From Sphingomonas caeni (GTDB taxonomy: Bacteria; Pseudomonadota; Alphaproteobacteria; Sphingomonadales; Sphingomonadaceae), in the NCBI RefSeq assembly GCF_026013415.1, contig NZ_JAPDOK010000007.1, positions 1 through 64,000 of the forward strand: DNA of 64,000 bases, read 5' to 3'. The position numbers were made by a program, and so were the translations under genes. Position 1 is the first letter of the stretch, and every line of letters starts with the position of its first letter. Shown here piece after piece: positions 27,612 to 36,566 of the stretch. The notes under the pieces were generated by a model. It did not search any database. It was not told where the DNA came from and saw nothing but the letters and a program-made list of their open reading frames with translations.

Positions 27612-28546
27612 GCAAGCGGCGGCCCAAACAGATATTGCTCGTCACCGGCATGTCCGGCGCGGGCAAATCGACCGTGCTGCGCACGCTCGAGGATCTGGGC
27701 TGGGAGACGGTCGACAATCTACCGCTGCTGCTGCTCAACCGCCTGCTCGACACCCCCCCGCCGGAGAGCACCGAAAGCGATGACGAGCGGCCGCTGGCGA
27801 TCGGCATCGGCGTGGCGACGCGCGGCTTCGACGCGGAGAGCATCGTCCGCCGGATTAAGAAGCTGCGTGAGGATCATGGTCACGATATTGGTACCCTGTT
27901 TCTTGAGTGCGCGGGGAGCGAGCTCGAGCGGCGCTATTCGGAGACGCGGCGGCGGCATCCGCTGGCGCAGGACCGGCCGGCGAGCGACGGGATCGCGCGC
28001 GAACGCGAGCTGCTGATGCCGCTCAGGCGCTGGTCGAACCGGCTGATCGACACCACCGCGCTCGGATCGAACGAGCTCGCGCAGCAGATCCGTTCGACCT
28101 TTTCGGGCGAGCGACTCGGCGAAACGGTGGTCTCGGTCATGTCCTTCGGCTTCGCGCGGGGCCTGCCGAGCAACGCCGATCTGGTGTTCGACATGCGCTT
28201 CCTGCGCAATCCACACTGGGACGAGGCGCTGCGCCCCGGCACCGGTCGCGACGCCGACGTCTCCGCCCACATCGCCGCCGATCCCGCTTATGGACAGGCG
28301 ATGGCGCAGATCGAGTCGCTGCTGCTGCTCCTCCTCCCCCGCTATCAGGCGGAGGGGAAAGCCTATGTCACCATCGCCTTCGGCTGCACGGGGGGACGTC
28401 ACCGCTCGGTCCATGTCGCCGAGCGGATGGCGGCGCGGTTGCGCGACGAAGGATTTTCCCCCACGGTAACTCACCGGGATTTACAGACCGCGCCGCAGGA
28501 CTCACTAGAAGGAGCCCCGGTAGCTGGATCGGGGGGCGGAGTTTAG
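27608..28546 (+). CDS. rapZ: RNase adapter/nucleotide-binding protein RapZ (YvcJ family)
   Basis: This 312-residue P-loop protein has Walker A TGMSGAGKST at about residues 13-22. The middle signature VMSFGFARGLPSNADLVFDM and the C-terminal GCTGGRHRSVHVAE are intact. In E. coli RapZ guides RNase E to the GlmZ sRNA; in other bacteria the role is less clear. Its place between hprK and the EIIA/HPr genes is the usual alphaproteobacterial order. The C-terminus (about 290-312) is Gly/Pro-rich and variable. Confidence 0.93.
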   Translation: MSKRRPKQILLVTGMSGAGKSTVLRTLEDLGWETVDNLPLLLLNRLLDTPPPESTESDDERPLAIGIGVATRGFDAESIVRRIKKLREDHGHDIGTLFLECAGSELERRYSETRRRHPLAQDRPASDGIARERELLMPLRRWSNRLIDTTALGSNELAQQIRSTFSGERLGETVVSVMSFGFARGLPSNADLVFDMRFLRNPHWDEALRPGTGRDADVSAHIAADPAYGQAMAQIESLLLLLLPRYQAEGKAYVTIAFGCTGGRHRSVHVAERMAARLRDEGFSPTVTHRDLQTAPQDSLEGAPVAGSGGGV

Positions 28547-28548
28547 CA

Positions 28549-28956
28549 ATGATCGGTCTCGTTCTGGTGACGCACGGGCGCCTCGCGGAGGAATTCGTCG
28601 TCGCAATGGAGCATGTCGTGGGCAAGCAGGAGCGGATCGCCACGATCTGCATCGGGCCCGACGACGATATGGAAGAACGGCGCGCGGACATCGCCAAGGC
28701 GATCGCGGACGTCGATGCCGGGCGCGGCGTGATCGTGCTGACCGATCTGTTCGGCGGCACCCCCTCGAACCTCGCCATCTCGCTGATGGTGGCGGGCCGC
28801 GTCGAGGTGATCGCGGGGATCAACCTGCCGATGCTCATCCGCCTCGACGGCGCGCGCAAGACGATGAAGGTGACCGATGCGGTCGCCGCCGCGCGCGAGG
28901 CGGGCAAGAAATATATCACCGTCGCCTCCGAGGTGCTCGGCGAGGCCGCTGCGTGA
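28549..28956 (+). CDS. PTS EIIA component, mannose-family type (ManX-like)
   Basis: This 135-residue EIIA domain has the active-site His9 in LVLVTHGRLAEEF and the FGGTPSNLA signature near residue 66. No sugar permease (EIIC/D) or EIIB is nearby, so it belongs to a regulatory PTS that passes phosphate from HPr for signalling, not transport. The start at 28549 lies 2 bp after rapZ with a strong GGGGGGCGGAG upstream. HPr overlaps its stop. Confidence 0.9.
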   Translation: MIGLVLVTHGRLAEEFVVAMEHVVGKQERIATICIGPDDDMEERRADIAKAIADVDAGRGVIVLTDLFGGTPSNLAISLMVAGRVEVIAGINLPMLIRLDGARKTMKVTDAVAAAREAGKKYITVASEVLGEAAA

Positions 28957-29225
28957 GCGAAGCGCGCCAGACCGTATTGATCGGCAACCGCCGCGGGCTG
29001 CATGCCCGCGCCAGCGCCAAGTTCGTGACGCTCGCCTCGTCGCAACCCGTGCCGCTGACGGTCGAGAAGGACGGATCGGCGGTCACCGCGACCTCGATCA
29101 TGGGGCTGATGATGCTCGGCGCCGCGATGGGCGACACGATCACGATCAGCGCCCAGGGCGACGGCGCGGAAAGTGCGGTCGCGGCTTTGGTCCAGCTGGT
29201 CGAGGACCGTTTCGGGGAGGATTGA
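28953..29225 (+). CDS. ptsH: HPr phosphocarrier protein
   Basis: This 90-residue HPr has catalytic His17 in RGLHARASAKF (phosphorylated by enzyme I) and regulatory Ser48 in TATSIMGLMML (target of HprK). The start is GTG, overlapping the EIIA stop (GTGA). Enzyme I (ptsP) is not in the window and should lie elsewhere. It ends the plus-strand group that starts at chvI. Confidence 0.95.
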   Translation: MSEARQTVLIGNRRGLHARASAKFVTLASSQPVPLTVEKDGSAVTATSIMGLMMLGAAMGDTITISAQGDGAESAVAALVQLVEDRFGED

Positions 29226-29237
29226 CGCCCCGGCCGT

Positions 29238-29657
29238 TCACCCTGGCACCCGCCAGCGCACCGCCAGCCAGATGATCATCAACGTCGTCGCGATCTCGAG
29301 CGCGACGACCATCTGATATGCCGGATGGGACTTCCCGACCGTCAGGACCTCCACCGCGGTGTAGGCGACGCCCAGGAGGACATTCAGCCAGCGGCTGACC
29401 GGCGCGGGCAGCAGCACCGAAAGCGCGATCATCAGTGCTGGAACGGCCAGCAGCACCGAGACGATGATCAGCAGCGTTTCGGTCGCGGGCCCGAGCGGTC
29501 CGAGCTGGCCGGCCGCCATCCGGGCGAGCGTGCCGGGACGGTAGAGCTGGAAATAGTCATTATAGATGTAGAGCGACATCAGCGCCGCCCAGAGCGCGGC
29601 CAGCTTGACGCGCAGCGGCACGGGCAGATCCGCGCCGCGTCCTTCCCTTTCCACCAT
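29238..29657 (-). CDS. DUF6326-like four-helix membrane protein
   Basis: This 139-residue protein has four predicted membrane helices (about 18-37, 62-85, 90-103, 110-135). It carries the N-terminal pattern VPLRVKLAALWAALMSLYIY then NDYFQLYRPG, which I associate with DUF6326 proteins of unknown function. The ATG at 29657 has GGAGGG upstream; longer versions of the frame run into unrelated sequence. Its 3' end faces ptsH across 12 bp. Confidence 0.7.
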   Translation of the reverse strand: MVEREGRGADLPVPLRVKLAALWAALMSLYIYNDYFQLYRPGTLARMAAGQLGPLGPATETLLIIVSVLLAVPALMIALSVLLPAPVSRWLNVLLGVAYTAVEVLTVGKSHPAYQMVVALEIATTLMIIWLAVRWRVPG

Positions 29658-29756
29658 CACACCCTCCCTCGAATGACCGCAGGTGTGTAGCATGGATAAT
29701 ACACTCACGCGACTCCCCGGCTTGTCGTCGCTCGGCTGCGCGGGCATTAAGCCGCC

Positions 29757-30554
29757 GTGCCCCGCGAAATCACCGCCTTCTCCAACCCCCTCATCAAGCG
29801 CGTCCGCAATCTGCGCGACAAGAAGCATCGTCGCGAGGAAGGACTGTTCCTCGCCGAAGGGCTGCGCATCCTGACCGAGGCACGCGAGGCGGGGCGGCTG
29901 CCGCAATATCTGTTCTTCGCGGCAGATATGGCCGGGCATGCGCTGGTCAAGGCGCTCGTCACCGCGACCGAGGCGGCGGGCGGCGAGGCGATCGAGACCA
30001 ATGCCGACATCCTTTCCAAACTGTCGGGCAAGGACAATCCCGGCGCGGTGGTCGGCGTCTATCCAGAATTCGCGGTGCAGCTGGAGGCGCTCGACCGGAG
30101 CAGCGCCGCGATCTGGCTGGTGGCGGAGCGGCTGCGCGATCCGGGCAATCTGGGGACGATCCTGCGCACTGCCGACGCGGTCGGCGCGGGCGGGCTGATC
30201 CTGGTCGACGAGTGCGTCGATCCTTTTTCGGTCGAGGCGGTGCGGGCGAGCATGGGGGCGCTGTTCACCGTGCCGGTGGTGCGGGCGAGTTGGGCGGAGT
30301 TCCGCGACTGGCTGCGCGAGGGGCCGGGGCAGCTGGTGGGGCTGAGCCTCGATACCAAGAGCGACTATCGCGCGGCACGCTATGCCGCCCCCACCTTCCT
30401 GCTGACCGGCAACGAGGCGCAGGGCATGCCCGATTACATGGCTGCGGAGTGCGATCTGCTGGTCAAGATCCCGATGCTGGGCAAGGCCGACAGTCTCAAC
30501 GCCGCGGTGGCGACCGCGGTAATGGCGTATGAAGTGCTCAACCAGAGCCGCTGA
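29757..30554 (+). CDS. TrmH/SpoU-family RNA 2'-O-methyltransferase
   Basis: This 265-residue protein has an N-terminal RNA-binding extension (about 1-95, with FSNPLIKRVRNLRDKKHRRE) and a C-terminal SPOUT knot domain. Motif 1 is DPGNLGTILRTADA, motif 2 is LLTGNEAQGMPD, and motif 3 is IPMLGKADSLNAAVATAV. It resembles RlmB/TsnR-like 23S rRNA methylases; the exact nucleotide cannot be assigned. The start is GTG at 29757, giving the family's usual N-terminus. The preceding gap (29658-29756) has no clear feature. Confidence 0.88.
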   Translation: MPREITAFSNPLIKRVRNLRDKKHRREEGLFLAEGLRILTEAREAGRLPQYLFFAADMAGHALVKALVTATEAAGGEAIETNADILSKLSGKDNPGAVVGVYPEFAVQLEALDRSSAAIWLVAERLRDPGNLGTILRTADAVGAGGLILVDECVDPFSVEAVRASMGALFTVPVVRASWAEFRDWLREGPGQLVGLSLDTKSDYRAARYAAPTFLLTGNEAQGMPDYMAAECDLLVKIPMLGKADSLNAAVATAVMAYEVLNQSR

Positions 30555-30642
30555 TGCATCCAGCACGGGCTTCGTGTCCGTAACCATAGCCTCTATAAGC
30601 GAGGCGAGACCGCACAAGCGGTTCGCCAACAGGGGAAGAGCC

Positions 30643-31650
30643 ATGATCCGCCGCCTGATCGCCGCGCTTTCGGCGCTGCTGTTGTTTCCGCTCGCCGCGC
30701 AGGCGCAGCCCGCCGGCTATTTCGACAATAAAGGCCGCAGCGACATCCTGTCGGGCGGCGCGCGGATGATCACGATCGACACGCCCAGGGGCAAGTTCCG
30801 CGTCTGGACCAAGCGCGTCGGCAACAATCCCAAGCTCAAGGTGCTGCTGCTCCATGGCGGGCCCGCGGTGCCGCACGACTATCTCGAGGCGATGGACAGC
30901 TACCTGCCCGGCGCGGGGGTCGAATATTATTATTACGACCAGCTCGGCGCCGGAAACAGCGACAAGCCCGACGACGACAGCCTGTGGGTGCTCCCCCGCT
31001 TCGTCGAGGAGGTCGAGCAGGTGCGGATCGCGCTCGGGCTCGATTCGAGCAATTTCTGCCTGTTCGGCCAGAGCTGGGGCGGGCTGCTCGCGATGGAATA
31101 TGCGCTGAAATATCAGCAGAATCTCAAATGCCTGATCGTCTCGAACATGATGGCCTCGATCCCCGCCTATAACGACTATGCCAGGCGCGTGATCATGCCG
31201 GCGATGGATCCCAAGGCGCTCGCCGAGATCCAGGCGATGGAGGCCGCGGGCAAGACCGAGGATCCGCATTATATGGAGCTGCTGATACCGAACCATTACG
31301 AGCAGCATTTCCTGCGCATGCCCGCGGACCAATGGCCCGAGCCGGTCAACCGCGCCTTCGCGAAGATCAACCCGCATATCTACACGATGATGCAGGGGCC
31401 GAGCGAGCTGGGCGCCGGCGGCAACCTGGTCGATTGGGACCGGTTCGCCGATCTGCCCGGGATCAAGGTGCCGACCCTGGTGATCGGCGCGCGCTACGAC
31501 ACGATGGACCCGGCCTATATGGAGCGGATGGCCAAGGCGTTCCCGCGCGGCGAGTTTCTCTATTGCCCCAAGGGCAGCCATATGGCGATGTATGACGACC
31601 AGCAGGTCTATTTCGCGGGGCTGCTGCGGTTCCTGAGGAAGCTCGAGTGA
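30643..31650 (+). CDS. Exported proline-iminopeptidase-family alpha/beta hydrolase
   Basis: This 335-residue protein has a signal peptide (about 1-22, cleavage near AAQAQ). The alpha/beta-hydrolase fold resembles proline iminopeptidases: the oxyanion motif HGGPAVPHDY follows strand 3, the nucleophile is Ser144 in GQSWGG, the acid lies in GARYDTMDP and the histidine in KGSHMAMYDD. It may remove N-terminal prolines from periplasmic peptides. The ATG at 30643 has AGGGGAAGAG upstream. The next gene overlaps its stop by 4 bases. Confidence 0.85.
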   Translation: MIRRLIAALSALLLFPLAAQAQPAGYFDNKGRSDILSGGARMITIDTPRGKFRVWTKRVGNNPKLKVLLLHGGPAVPHDYLEAMDSYLPGAGVEYYYYDQLGAGNSDKPDDDSLWVLPRFVEEVEQVRIALGLDSSNFCLFGQSWGGLLAMEYALKYQQNLKCLIVSNMMASIPAYNDYARRVIMPAMDPKALAEIQAMEAAGKTEDPHYMELLIPNHYEQHFLRMPADQWPEPVNRAFAKINPHIYTMMQGPSELGAGGNLVDWDRFADLPGIKVPTLVIGARYDTMDPAYMERMAKAFPRGEFLYCPKGSHMAMYDDQQVYFAGLLRFLRKLE

Positions 31651-32138
31651 AACTGCTGTCCCTGCTTGCCCTGATGCTCGCCGCTCCGATGGCGCAGGAC
31701 CAGTCGGCGGAGGTCGAGCATGTCGCCGACAGCTTCGATCAGGGCGACTGGTGGGGGCTTGACGTCACCGGAGAGGGTGTGGGCTCCGGGGACACGGTCG
31801 TGCTGGTCGATGGCGAGGCCGTGCGGAACGGCGACCGGGTCGAGCTGCCGACCTTCCTGGTCTATCGCCAGCCCAAGGCGAGCGGCGCGACCGGCAGCCG
31901 GTCGATCGTCACCATCGACTGCGCGGCGAACACCCAGGATGCCCGGCTGGTGGCGACCTTCTATACGGGCGGCCGCATGCGCGAGGTCTCGTCGGCGGGC
32001 TCGGGCCCGAAGCCGATCCTGCCCGCCTCGGCGCTGTACCGCTTCGCCTGCACCGGCAGCCATCGCTACGCGACCCATTTCGGCCAGGGCTCGCGGACCA
32101 GGACCGCGGCGGGCGCGTTTTCCAAATATCGCCACTGA
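31647..32138 (+). CDS. Small secreted protein of unknown function
   Basis: This 163-residue protein has a short signal peptide (MKLLSLLALMLAAPMAQ). The mature part has VVLVDGEAVRNGDRVELPTF, a cysteine in TIDCAANTQ and one in YRFACTGSH. The pattern of one early valine-rich strand and two spaced cysteines is weakly like the adhesin-E-type proteins at 20495 and 20925. The GTG start overlaps the hydrolase stop, so it is coupled to that gene. Its TGA lies at the edge of the repeat at 32142. Confidence 0.6.
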   Translation: MKLLSLLALMLAAPMAQDQSAEVEHVADSFDQGDWWGLDVTGEGVGSGDTVVLVDGEAVRNGDRVELPTFLVYRQPKASGATGSRSIVTIDCAANTQDARLVATFYTGGRMREVSSAGSGPKPILPASALYRFACTGSHRYATHFGQGSRTRTAAGAFSKYRH

Positions 32139-32141
32139 CAA

Positions 32142-32263
32142 TCCTCCCCCGCCAGGGGGAGGTGGCGCCGAAGGCGTCGGAGGGGGAGGATACGGAACCT
32201 TGAGGTCACCGCCGTCCTCCCCCTCCGTCAGCTCCGCTGACACCTCCCCCTCGCGGGGGAGGA
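32142..32263. repeat. GC-rich hairpin repeat, copy 1 (R1)
   Basis: About 122 bp made of two mirrored halves: TCCTCCCCCGCCAGGGGGAG then a GCGCCGAAGGCGTCGG arm at the left, and a CTCCGTCAGCTCCGCTGACA arm then CTCGCGGGGGAGGA at the right. The same layout recurs at 54766-54887 and 61275-61401. The halves can pair with each other or fold into separate hairpins. Here it fills most of the gap between a secreted-protein gene and the META-domain gene; 32264-32379 holds the latter's leader. Confidence 0.9.
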
Positions 32264-32379
32264 TTGAATGTCAATCCACCTTGGCAGCTCAACCTGCGGA
32301 ACCTGAACGCCAGTGTATTGTTACGGCAATGCACCGTTCAGCCACGTCATCCTAACCGGATGCCGAAGGAGTTTTCGCA

Positions 32380-33096
32380 ATGCATATCTCAACCCTCGCC
32401 GCCGCCGGCCTGCTGACCATCGCCGCGTTCACGCCGGGCGACGCCAGCGCCCAGAATCCGGCGGAGCGCGCGCCGTACAAGGCATTGGGCACCGAGCCCT
32501 TCTGGGCGCTGACGATCACGCCGCAGACGATGAAGTTCGAACGCCCCGATGGACCCGCGGTCAGCGTGCCGACGCCGAGGGTGATCCATGGCTTTGCCGG
32601 CGAAATCTATCAGACCCGGCGCATCAACGTGAACATCGTCCACAAGCGCTGCAGCGACGGGATGAGCGACCGGACCTATCCCGACACGGTGCAGGTGAGC
32701 GTCGACGGGCGGCAATATCAGGGCTGCGGCGGCGCAGCGGCGGTGGAAGTACCGCGGCCGATCGTCGATGGCAGCTGGCGCGTCCGGTCGATCGCCGGGC
32801 GGCCGGTGGTCCCCGGCACGACCGTCACCATCCGGTTCGAGAATGGCCGGGTGAGCGGCAATACCGGGTGCAACGCATTTTCGGGCCGCTTCAGCTTCGA
32901 GCGCGGACGGCTGAGCGCCGGGCCGCTGATCACCACCAAGCGCGCCTGCACGCGCTTCACCGGCACGCAGGAGCAGGATTTTCTGCAGCTGCTCGGCCAG
33001 CGGCTGAGCGTCAGCCGGAATCGCGGCGGCAAGCTGGTGCTCACCGGCGCGCGCGGGCGGACCCTGGTGCTCGCGCCCGAGGGCGGGCGGCGCTGA
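32380..33096 (+). CDS. META-domain (HslJ-like) exported protein with N-terminal COG3650-type region
   Basis: This 238-residue protein has a signal peptide (cleavage near DASAQ, residue 25). The N-terminal region has the LGTEPFWALTITPQTMKF motif of COG3650 envelope proteins and cysteines in HKRCSDGMSDR and YQGCGG. The C-terminal half is a META domain (GSWRVRSIAGRPVV, SGNTGCNAFSGRF, TTKRACT), as in HslJ. It is probably a periplasmic stress or envelope-integrity protein. GGAG lies 9 bases before the ATG. Its stop abuts that of the convergent TPR gene. Confidence 0.8.
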   Translation: MHISTLAAAGLLTIAAFTPGDASAQNPAERAPYKALGTEPFWALTITPQTMKFERPDGPAVSVPTPRVIHGFAGEIYQTRRINVNIVHKRCSDGMSDRTYPDTVQVSVDGRQYQGCGGAAAVEVPRPIVDGSWRVRSIAGRPVVPGTTVTIRFENGRVSGNTGCNAFSGRFSFERGRLSAGPLITTKRACTRFTGTQEQDFLQLLGQRLSVSRNRGGKLVLTGARGRTLVLAPEGGRR

Positions 33097-33780
33097 TCAG
33101 CGCTTCGGGCGCTGCTGGGCGATATAGGCCAGTTCGTTCTTCGCCTTGGCGTCGTTGGGATCGAGTTCGAGGCACTGGCGATACAGCGCCTCGGCCTCGT
33201 CCCAGCGGCGCAGCTCGATCAGGCTGAAGCCCATGCCGCGCCAGGCGCGGGTGAGCCAGTGGACGCGGTGGTCGCCTTGAAGGCGCTGCGCTGCGTCGGC
33301 GGCGCGGGTGAAGACGGCGAGCGCTTTGTCGAACTGCTTGAGCTCCTGATAGGCGTTGCCCAGCTCGGACAGATATTGCGAATTGATCGGCTCCATCGCG
33401 ACGGCGCGCTCGAGGAACGGCACCGCCTCGTCGATGCGATGCAGGTCGACCAGCGCATAGCCCTTGGCCCAGAGCGCGAAGCACCAGCCGGTGTCGATGG
33501 CGATCATCTCCGATCGCTCCACGCCCTTTGCGGCGTCGAGATAGAGCGGCAGATCGTTCATGTCCCCAATGCAAAAGACGCGAATCCCGGCGGGATAGGT
33601 CTTTTCATATTCGGCGAGGATCGGATCGGCGAGATCGATCGCCTCGGCCGCGCGGCCTTCGCGAACGGCGTCGAACAGCTGCTGGAGCCGCTCGGCGCGC
33701 GGCGATGTGGCCCAGCTTCCCTGCGCCATCGCGGGCGACAGCGGCATGGCCGCGAGCAACAATGCCAACAAGAAGCGCAT
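33097..33780 (-). CDS. Exported TPR-repeat protein
   Basis: This 227-residue protein has a signal peptide (MRFLLALLLAAMPLSPAMAQ). Two to three TPR units follow in the second half (about 110-215; AVPFLERAVAMEPINSQYLS, LGNAYQELKQFDKALAVFTR, AEALYRQCLELDPND). It has two cysteines (FCIGDMND and GWCFALW). It probably acts as a periplasmic scaffold; no partner is evident. It is convergent with the META gene with no gap. Confidence 0.8.
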   Translation of the reverse strand: MRFLLALLLAAMPLSPAMAQGSWATSPRAERLQQLFDAVREGRAAEAIDLADPILAEYEKTYPAGIRVFCIGDMNDLPLYLDAAKGVERSEMIAIDTGWCFALWAKGYALVDLHRIDEAVPFLERAVAMEPINSQYLSELGNAYQELKQFDKALAVFTRAADAAQRLQGDHRVHWLTRAWRGMGFSLIELRRWDEAEALYRQCLELDPNDAKAKNELAYIAQQRPKR

Positions 33781-33858
33781 GATCCCCTCCCTCGATGCGT
33801 TCGGGCGAAGGCTAACGGGCCGAACATGAACCCGGGATAAATGCCGGTTGCGCCCACT

Positions 33859-35136
33859 CTACTCCGCGGCCTCGATCTCATCCGCCGGGCCGGTCACCAG
33901 CTTGGCGAGCGGGCGCGGGGCGGTTTCGATCATCGGGAGCGGCTCGATCTCCTTGGTTCCGCTCGAAACCTCCAGGGTTTCGAAGCGCTTGGCCTGCGTC
34001 ATTACCTGGCTTTCGAGGCTGCCGACCATCGCATTATACGCGCCGGTCGCCGCTTCGAGGTTGCGGCCCATCCGCGCGACATGGCTGCCCATGGTGGCGA
34101 GGCGCGAATGGAGTTCCTTGCCGAGCCGGGCGATCTCGGCGGCTTCCTCGGCGAGCCGCTCCTGCCGCCACACGCTGGCGACGGTGCGCGCGATCGCGAC
34201 GAGATTGGTGGGCGTGGCGAGCAGCACGCGGCGCTCGAACGCCCATTCCCACAGACCGTCGTCCTGCTCGAGCGCGGCGGTGAGGAAATGCTCGCCGGGA
34301 ATGTAGAGGATCACATAGTCGGCGGCGTCGCCGAACTGCGCCCAGTAATTCTTCGAGCCGAGCTGTTCGGCGTGGCGGCGGATCGCCGCGGTGTGCGCCT
34401 GGAGGTGCGCCGTGCGCACCACCTCGTCATGCGCCTCGCTCGCGTCGAGAAAGGCGTTGAGCGAGCATTTGGCGTCGATGATCAGCTTGCGCCCGCCCGG
34501 CATGCGGACGATCACGTCGGGGCGCAGGCGCCCGTCCTCGGTGTTGACCGAAACCTCGGTCTGGAAATCGGCATAGGGCGAGAGCCCGGCCTGTTCGAGC
34601 ACGTTGCGCAGGCTCTGCTCGCCCCAGCGGCCGCGCGCCTTGGGGCTCGCCCGCAGCGCATTGACCAGCTTGGCGGTCTCGTCGCGCACCTGGGTGTGGC
34701 CGGTGTGAAGCAGCGTCACCGCCTCGCGCAGCGCCTGATAGCTGCCCACCCGCTCCTTCTCGACGCTGCTCAGCCCCTCCTCATAGCGCTTGAGCGTGGC
34801 CTCGACGGGCTGGAGCAGCGCCTTCAGCTGCGCCTCGGTCTTCTCGCCGGCCTGGTGGAAGCGGGCATCGGCGCGCTCGACCAGCGTCTTCTGCGCCTCG
34901 CCGAGCACGCGGTGCGCGAGATTGGCGAACTTCTCCTCGAAGCCCTGCCCCGCCCCGCGCGTCTCGGCCAGTTCGATCTGGGCGCGGGCGAGATCGGCGG
35001 CGGCGGCACGGAAATCGGCCTCGCGCGCATCGCGCTCGGCCCGCATCTGCGCCGCGCCGCGCCCACCCAGGAACCAGCCCAGCGCGAGCCCGCCCAGCAA
35101 TGCCGCGACGATCAGGATTGGGGCGAGCGAGTCCAT
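33859..35136 (-). CDS. rmuC: RmuC-family DNA recombination/nuclease-like protein
   Basis: This 425-residue protein has an N-terminal membrane helix (about 6-24), a long coiled coil (about 28-170) and the RmuC core (about 180-330). Core motifs include RWGEQSLRNVLEQAGL, RLRPDVIVRMPGGRKLIIDA, KCSLNAFLDA and YVILYIPGEHFLTAA. The core has a PD-(D/E)XK-like layout (RPD, then IIDAK). E. coli RmuC limits recombination of inverted repeats and takes part in processing stalled DNA, which is notable given the repeats in this window. Confidence 0.92.
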   Translation of the reverse strand: MDSLAPILIVAALLGGLALGWFLGGRGAAQMRAERDAREADFRAAAADLARAQIELAETRGAGQGFEEKFANLAHRVLGEAQKTLVERADARFHQAGEKTEAQLKALLQPVEATLKRYEEGLSSVEKERVGSYQALREAVTLLHTGHTQVRDETAKLVNALRASPKARGRWGEQSLRNVLEQAGLSPYADFQTEVSVNTEDGRLRPDVIVRMPGGRKLIIDAKCSLNAFLDASEAHDEVVRTAHLQAHTAAIRRHAEQLGSKNYWAQFGDAADYVILYIPGEHFLTAALEQDDGLWEWAFERRVLLATPTNLVAIARTVASVWRQERLAEEAAEIARLGKELHSRLATMGSHVARMGRNLEAATGAYNAMVGSLESQVMTQAKRFETLEVSSGTKEIEPLPMIETAPRPLAKLVTGPADEIEAAE

Positions 35137-35215
35137 TCAGCCTCCCGGAACAGAAAGCGAACCTAGCTGGCCGGCCGGCGAGCGGCAACCCCTTCGTCAT
35201 TCCCGCGGAGGGGGA

Positions 35216-35740
35216 TCAGGCGGCCTTACGCGCCTTGGTCAGCTTCTTCATGATCATGTCGCGCTTGAGGCGCGAGAGATGGTCGAGGAAGACGATCCCT
35301 TCGAGATGATCCATCTCGTGCTGGATGCAGGTCGCGAGCAGGCCGGTGAAGACCTCGTCATGCGCCTCGCCCTTCTCGTCGAGCCACTTCACCCGGCAGG
35401 TCGCGGGGCGCTCGACATCGGCATATTGGTCGGGGACCGACAGGCAGCCCTCGGTGTAGACATTCTGCTCTTCGGAAGGGTCGACGATCTCGGGATTGAT
35501 GAAGACGCGCGGCTCGCGGATCGGCTTGCCTTCCTCATCCTCCTGCTCCTGCAGATCCATCACGATCACGCGCTTGGGCACGCCGACCTGGATCGCGGCG
35601 AGGCCGATGCCGGGGGCGTCGTACATGGTGTCGAACATGTCGCCGATCAGATCGCGCAGTTCGTCGTCGACCGTATCGACCGGAGTCGAAATGATGCGCA
35701 GCCGGGAATCCGGGACTTCGATGATGGGCAGGAGGGCCAT
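35216..35740 (-). CDS. def: Peptide deformylase
   Basis: This 174-residue metalloenzyme removes the N-formyl group from new proteins. All three motifs are intact: [10 protein letters not shown] (44-53), EGCLSVP (97-103, metal ligand Cys99) and HEMDH (141-145, metal ligands His141 and His145 with catalytic Glu142). It lies next to recR on the same strand and opposite fmt, the formyltransferase that creates its substrate; def/fmt linkage is conserved across bacteria. Confidence 0.97.
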   Translation of the reverse strand: MALLPIIEVPDSRLRIISTPVDTVDDELRDLIGDMFDTMYDAPGIGLAAIQVGVPKRVIVMDLQEQEDEEGKPIREPRVFINPEIVDPSEEQNVYTEGCLSVPDQYADVERPATCRVKWLDEKGEAHDEVFTGLLATCIQHEMDHLEGIVFLDHLSRLKRDMIMKKLTKARKAA

Positions 35741-35788
35741 GGGTGCGATCTAGTTTCGCTCGCGCCCGGCTGCAAGATGGGATGTCCG

Positions 35789-36385
35789 CTAGGCGACGGG
35801 ACGCCGCGCGCGCAGCGCCTGCGCAAGCGTGCCCTCGTCGAGATAGTCGAGTTCGCCGCCGACGGGCAGGCCGTGCGCGAGCTGGGTGACGCGAACCGGA
35901 TAGGCCTCAATCCGCTCGGCGATGTAATGCGCGGTGGTCTGGCCCTCGAGCGTGGCGTTCATCGCGAGCACCACCTCGTCGATCCCGCCCGCGGCGATAC
36001 GGCGGACGAGGCCGTCGATCGCGAGATCCTCGGGGCGGATGCCCTCGAGCGCCGAGAGTCGGCCGCCCAGGACGTGGAAACGGCCGGGGAAGAGCCGCGA
36101 GCGATCGAGCGCCCAGAGATCGGCGACTTCCTCGACGACGCAGAGCGACCGCGCGTCGCGGCGCGGATCGGCGCAGATGGCGCAGGGGTCGGTCGTATCG
36201 ACATTGCCGCAGGTGGCGCAGGTGGCGAGCCGCTGGCTGACCTGACTGAGCGCGGCGAGCAGCGGATCGAGCGCGGTTTCGCGCTTTTTGAGCAGATGAA
36301 GGACAGCGCGGCGGGCCGAACGTGGGCCAAGGCCGGGGAGCCGCGACAGGGCCTGGGTCAGCGCTTCGATTTCGGGGGAGGCCAT
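35789..36385 (-). CDS. recR: Recombination mediator RecR
   Basis: This 198-residue protein acts with RecO (and RecF) to load RecA on gapped DNA. It has an N-terminal helix-hairpin-helix ([20 protein letters not shown]), a four-cysteine zinc finger ([16 protein letters not shown]), and a Toprim domain ([12 protein letters not shown], with LDYLDEGTL at the end). The ATG at 36385 starts the conserved [18 protein letters not shown]; the longer frame runs into the repeat upstream. It is divergent from fmt. Confidence 0.96.
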   Translation of the reverse strand: MASPEIEALTQALSRLPGLGPRSARRAVLHLLKKRETALDPLLAALSQVSQRLATCATCGNVDTTDPCAICADPRRDARSLCVVEEVADLWALDRSRLFPGRFHVLGGRLSALEGIRPEDLAIDGLVRRIAAGGIDEVVLAMNATLEGQTTAHYIAERIEAYPVRVTQLAHGLPVGGELDYLDEGTLAQALRARRPVA

Positions 36386-36431
36386 GGTGGGGAGATAGCG
36401 AGCGGGGAACAGAAAGGAAACCTCCTCGCAC

Positions 36432-36529
36432 GTCACCCTCACCCTTCCCACCGCCTGCGGCGGCGGGCCCCTTCCCTCTCCCATTGGGAGAGGGAGGGAG
36501 GCGCGAAGCGCCGGAAGGGTGAGGGTGAC
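36432..36529. repeat. Double-hairpin repeat between recR and fmt
   Basis: A perfect 17-bp inverted repeat (GTCACCCTCACCCTTCC at 36432-36448, its complement at 36513-36529) encloses inner hairpins (CGCCTGCGGCGG, and CTCTCCCATTGGGAGAG). It sits in the divergent promoter region, 46 bp from the recR start and 37 bp from the fmt start, so it may affect transcription of both. The unit is related to the two halves of the element at 38206. Confidence 0.88.
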
Positions 36530-36566
36530 TGGCATCAGCTGACCGTTGCTCCTAAAGGCGCTGGCC

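Noticed and set aside
28549..29225. Sugar-transporting PTS
   Set aside because: Only EIIA and HPr with HprK are present; there is no EIIB, EIIC or EIID. The cluster is the regulatory alphaproteobacterial PTS.
33859..35136. RmuC as evidence of a defence island
   Set aside because: RmuC is a core gene in most Proteobacteria and its neighbours here (def, recR) are housekeeping genes.
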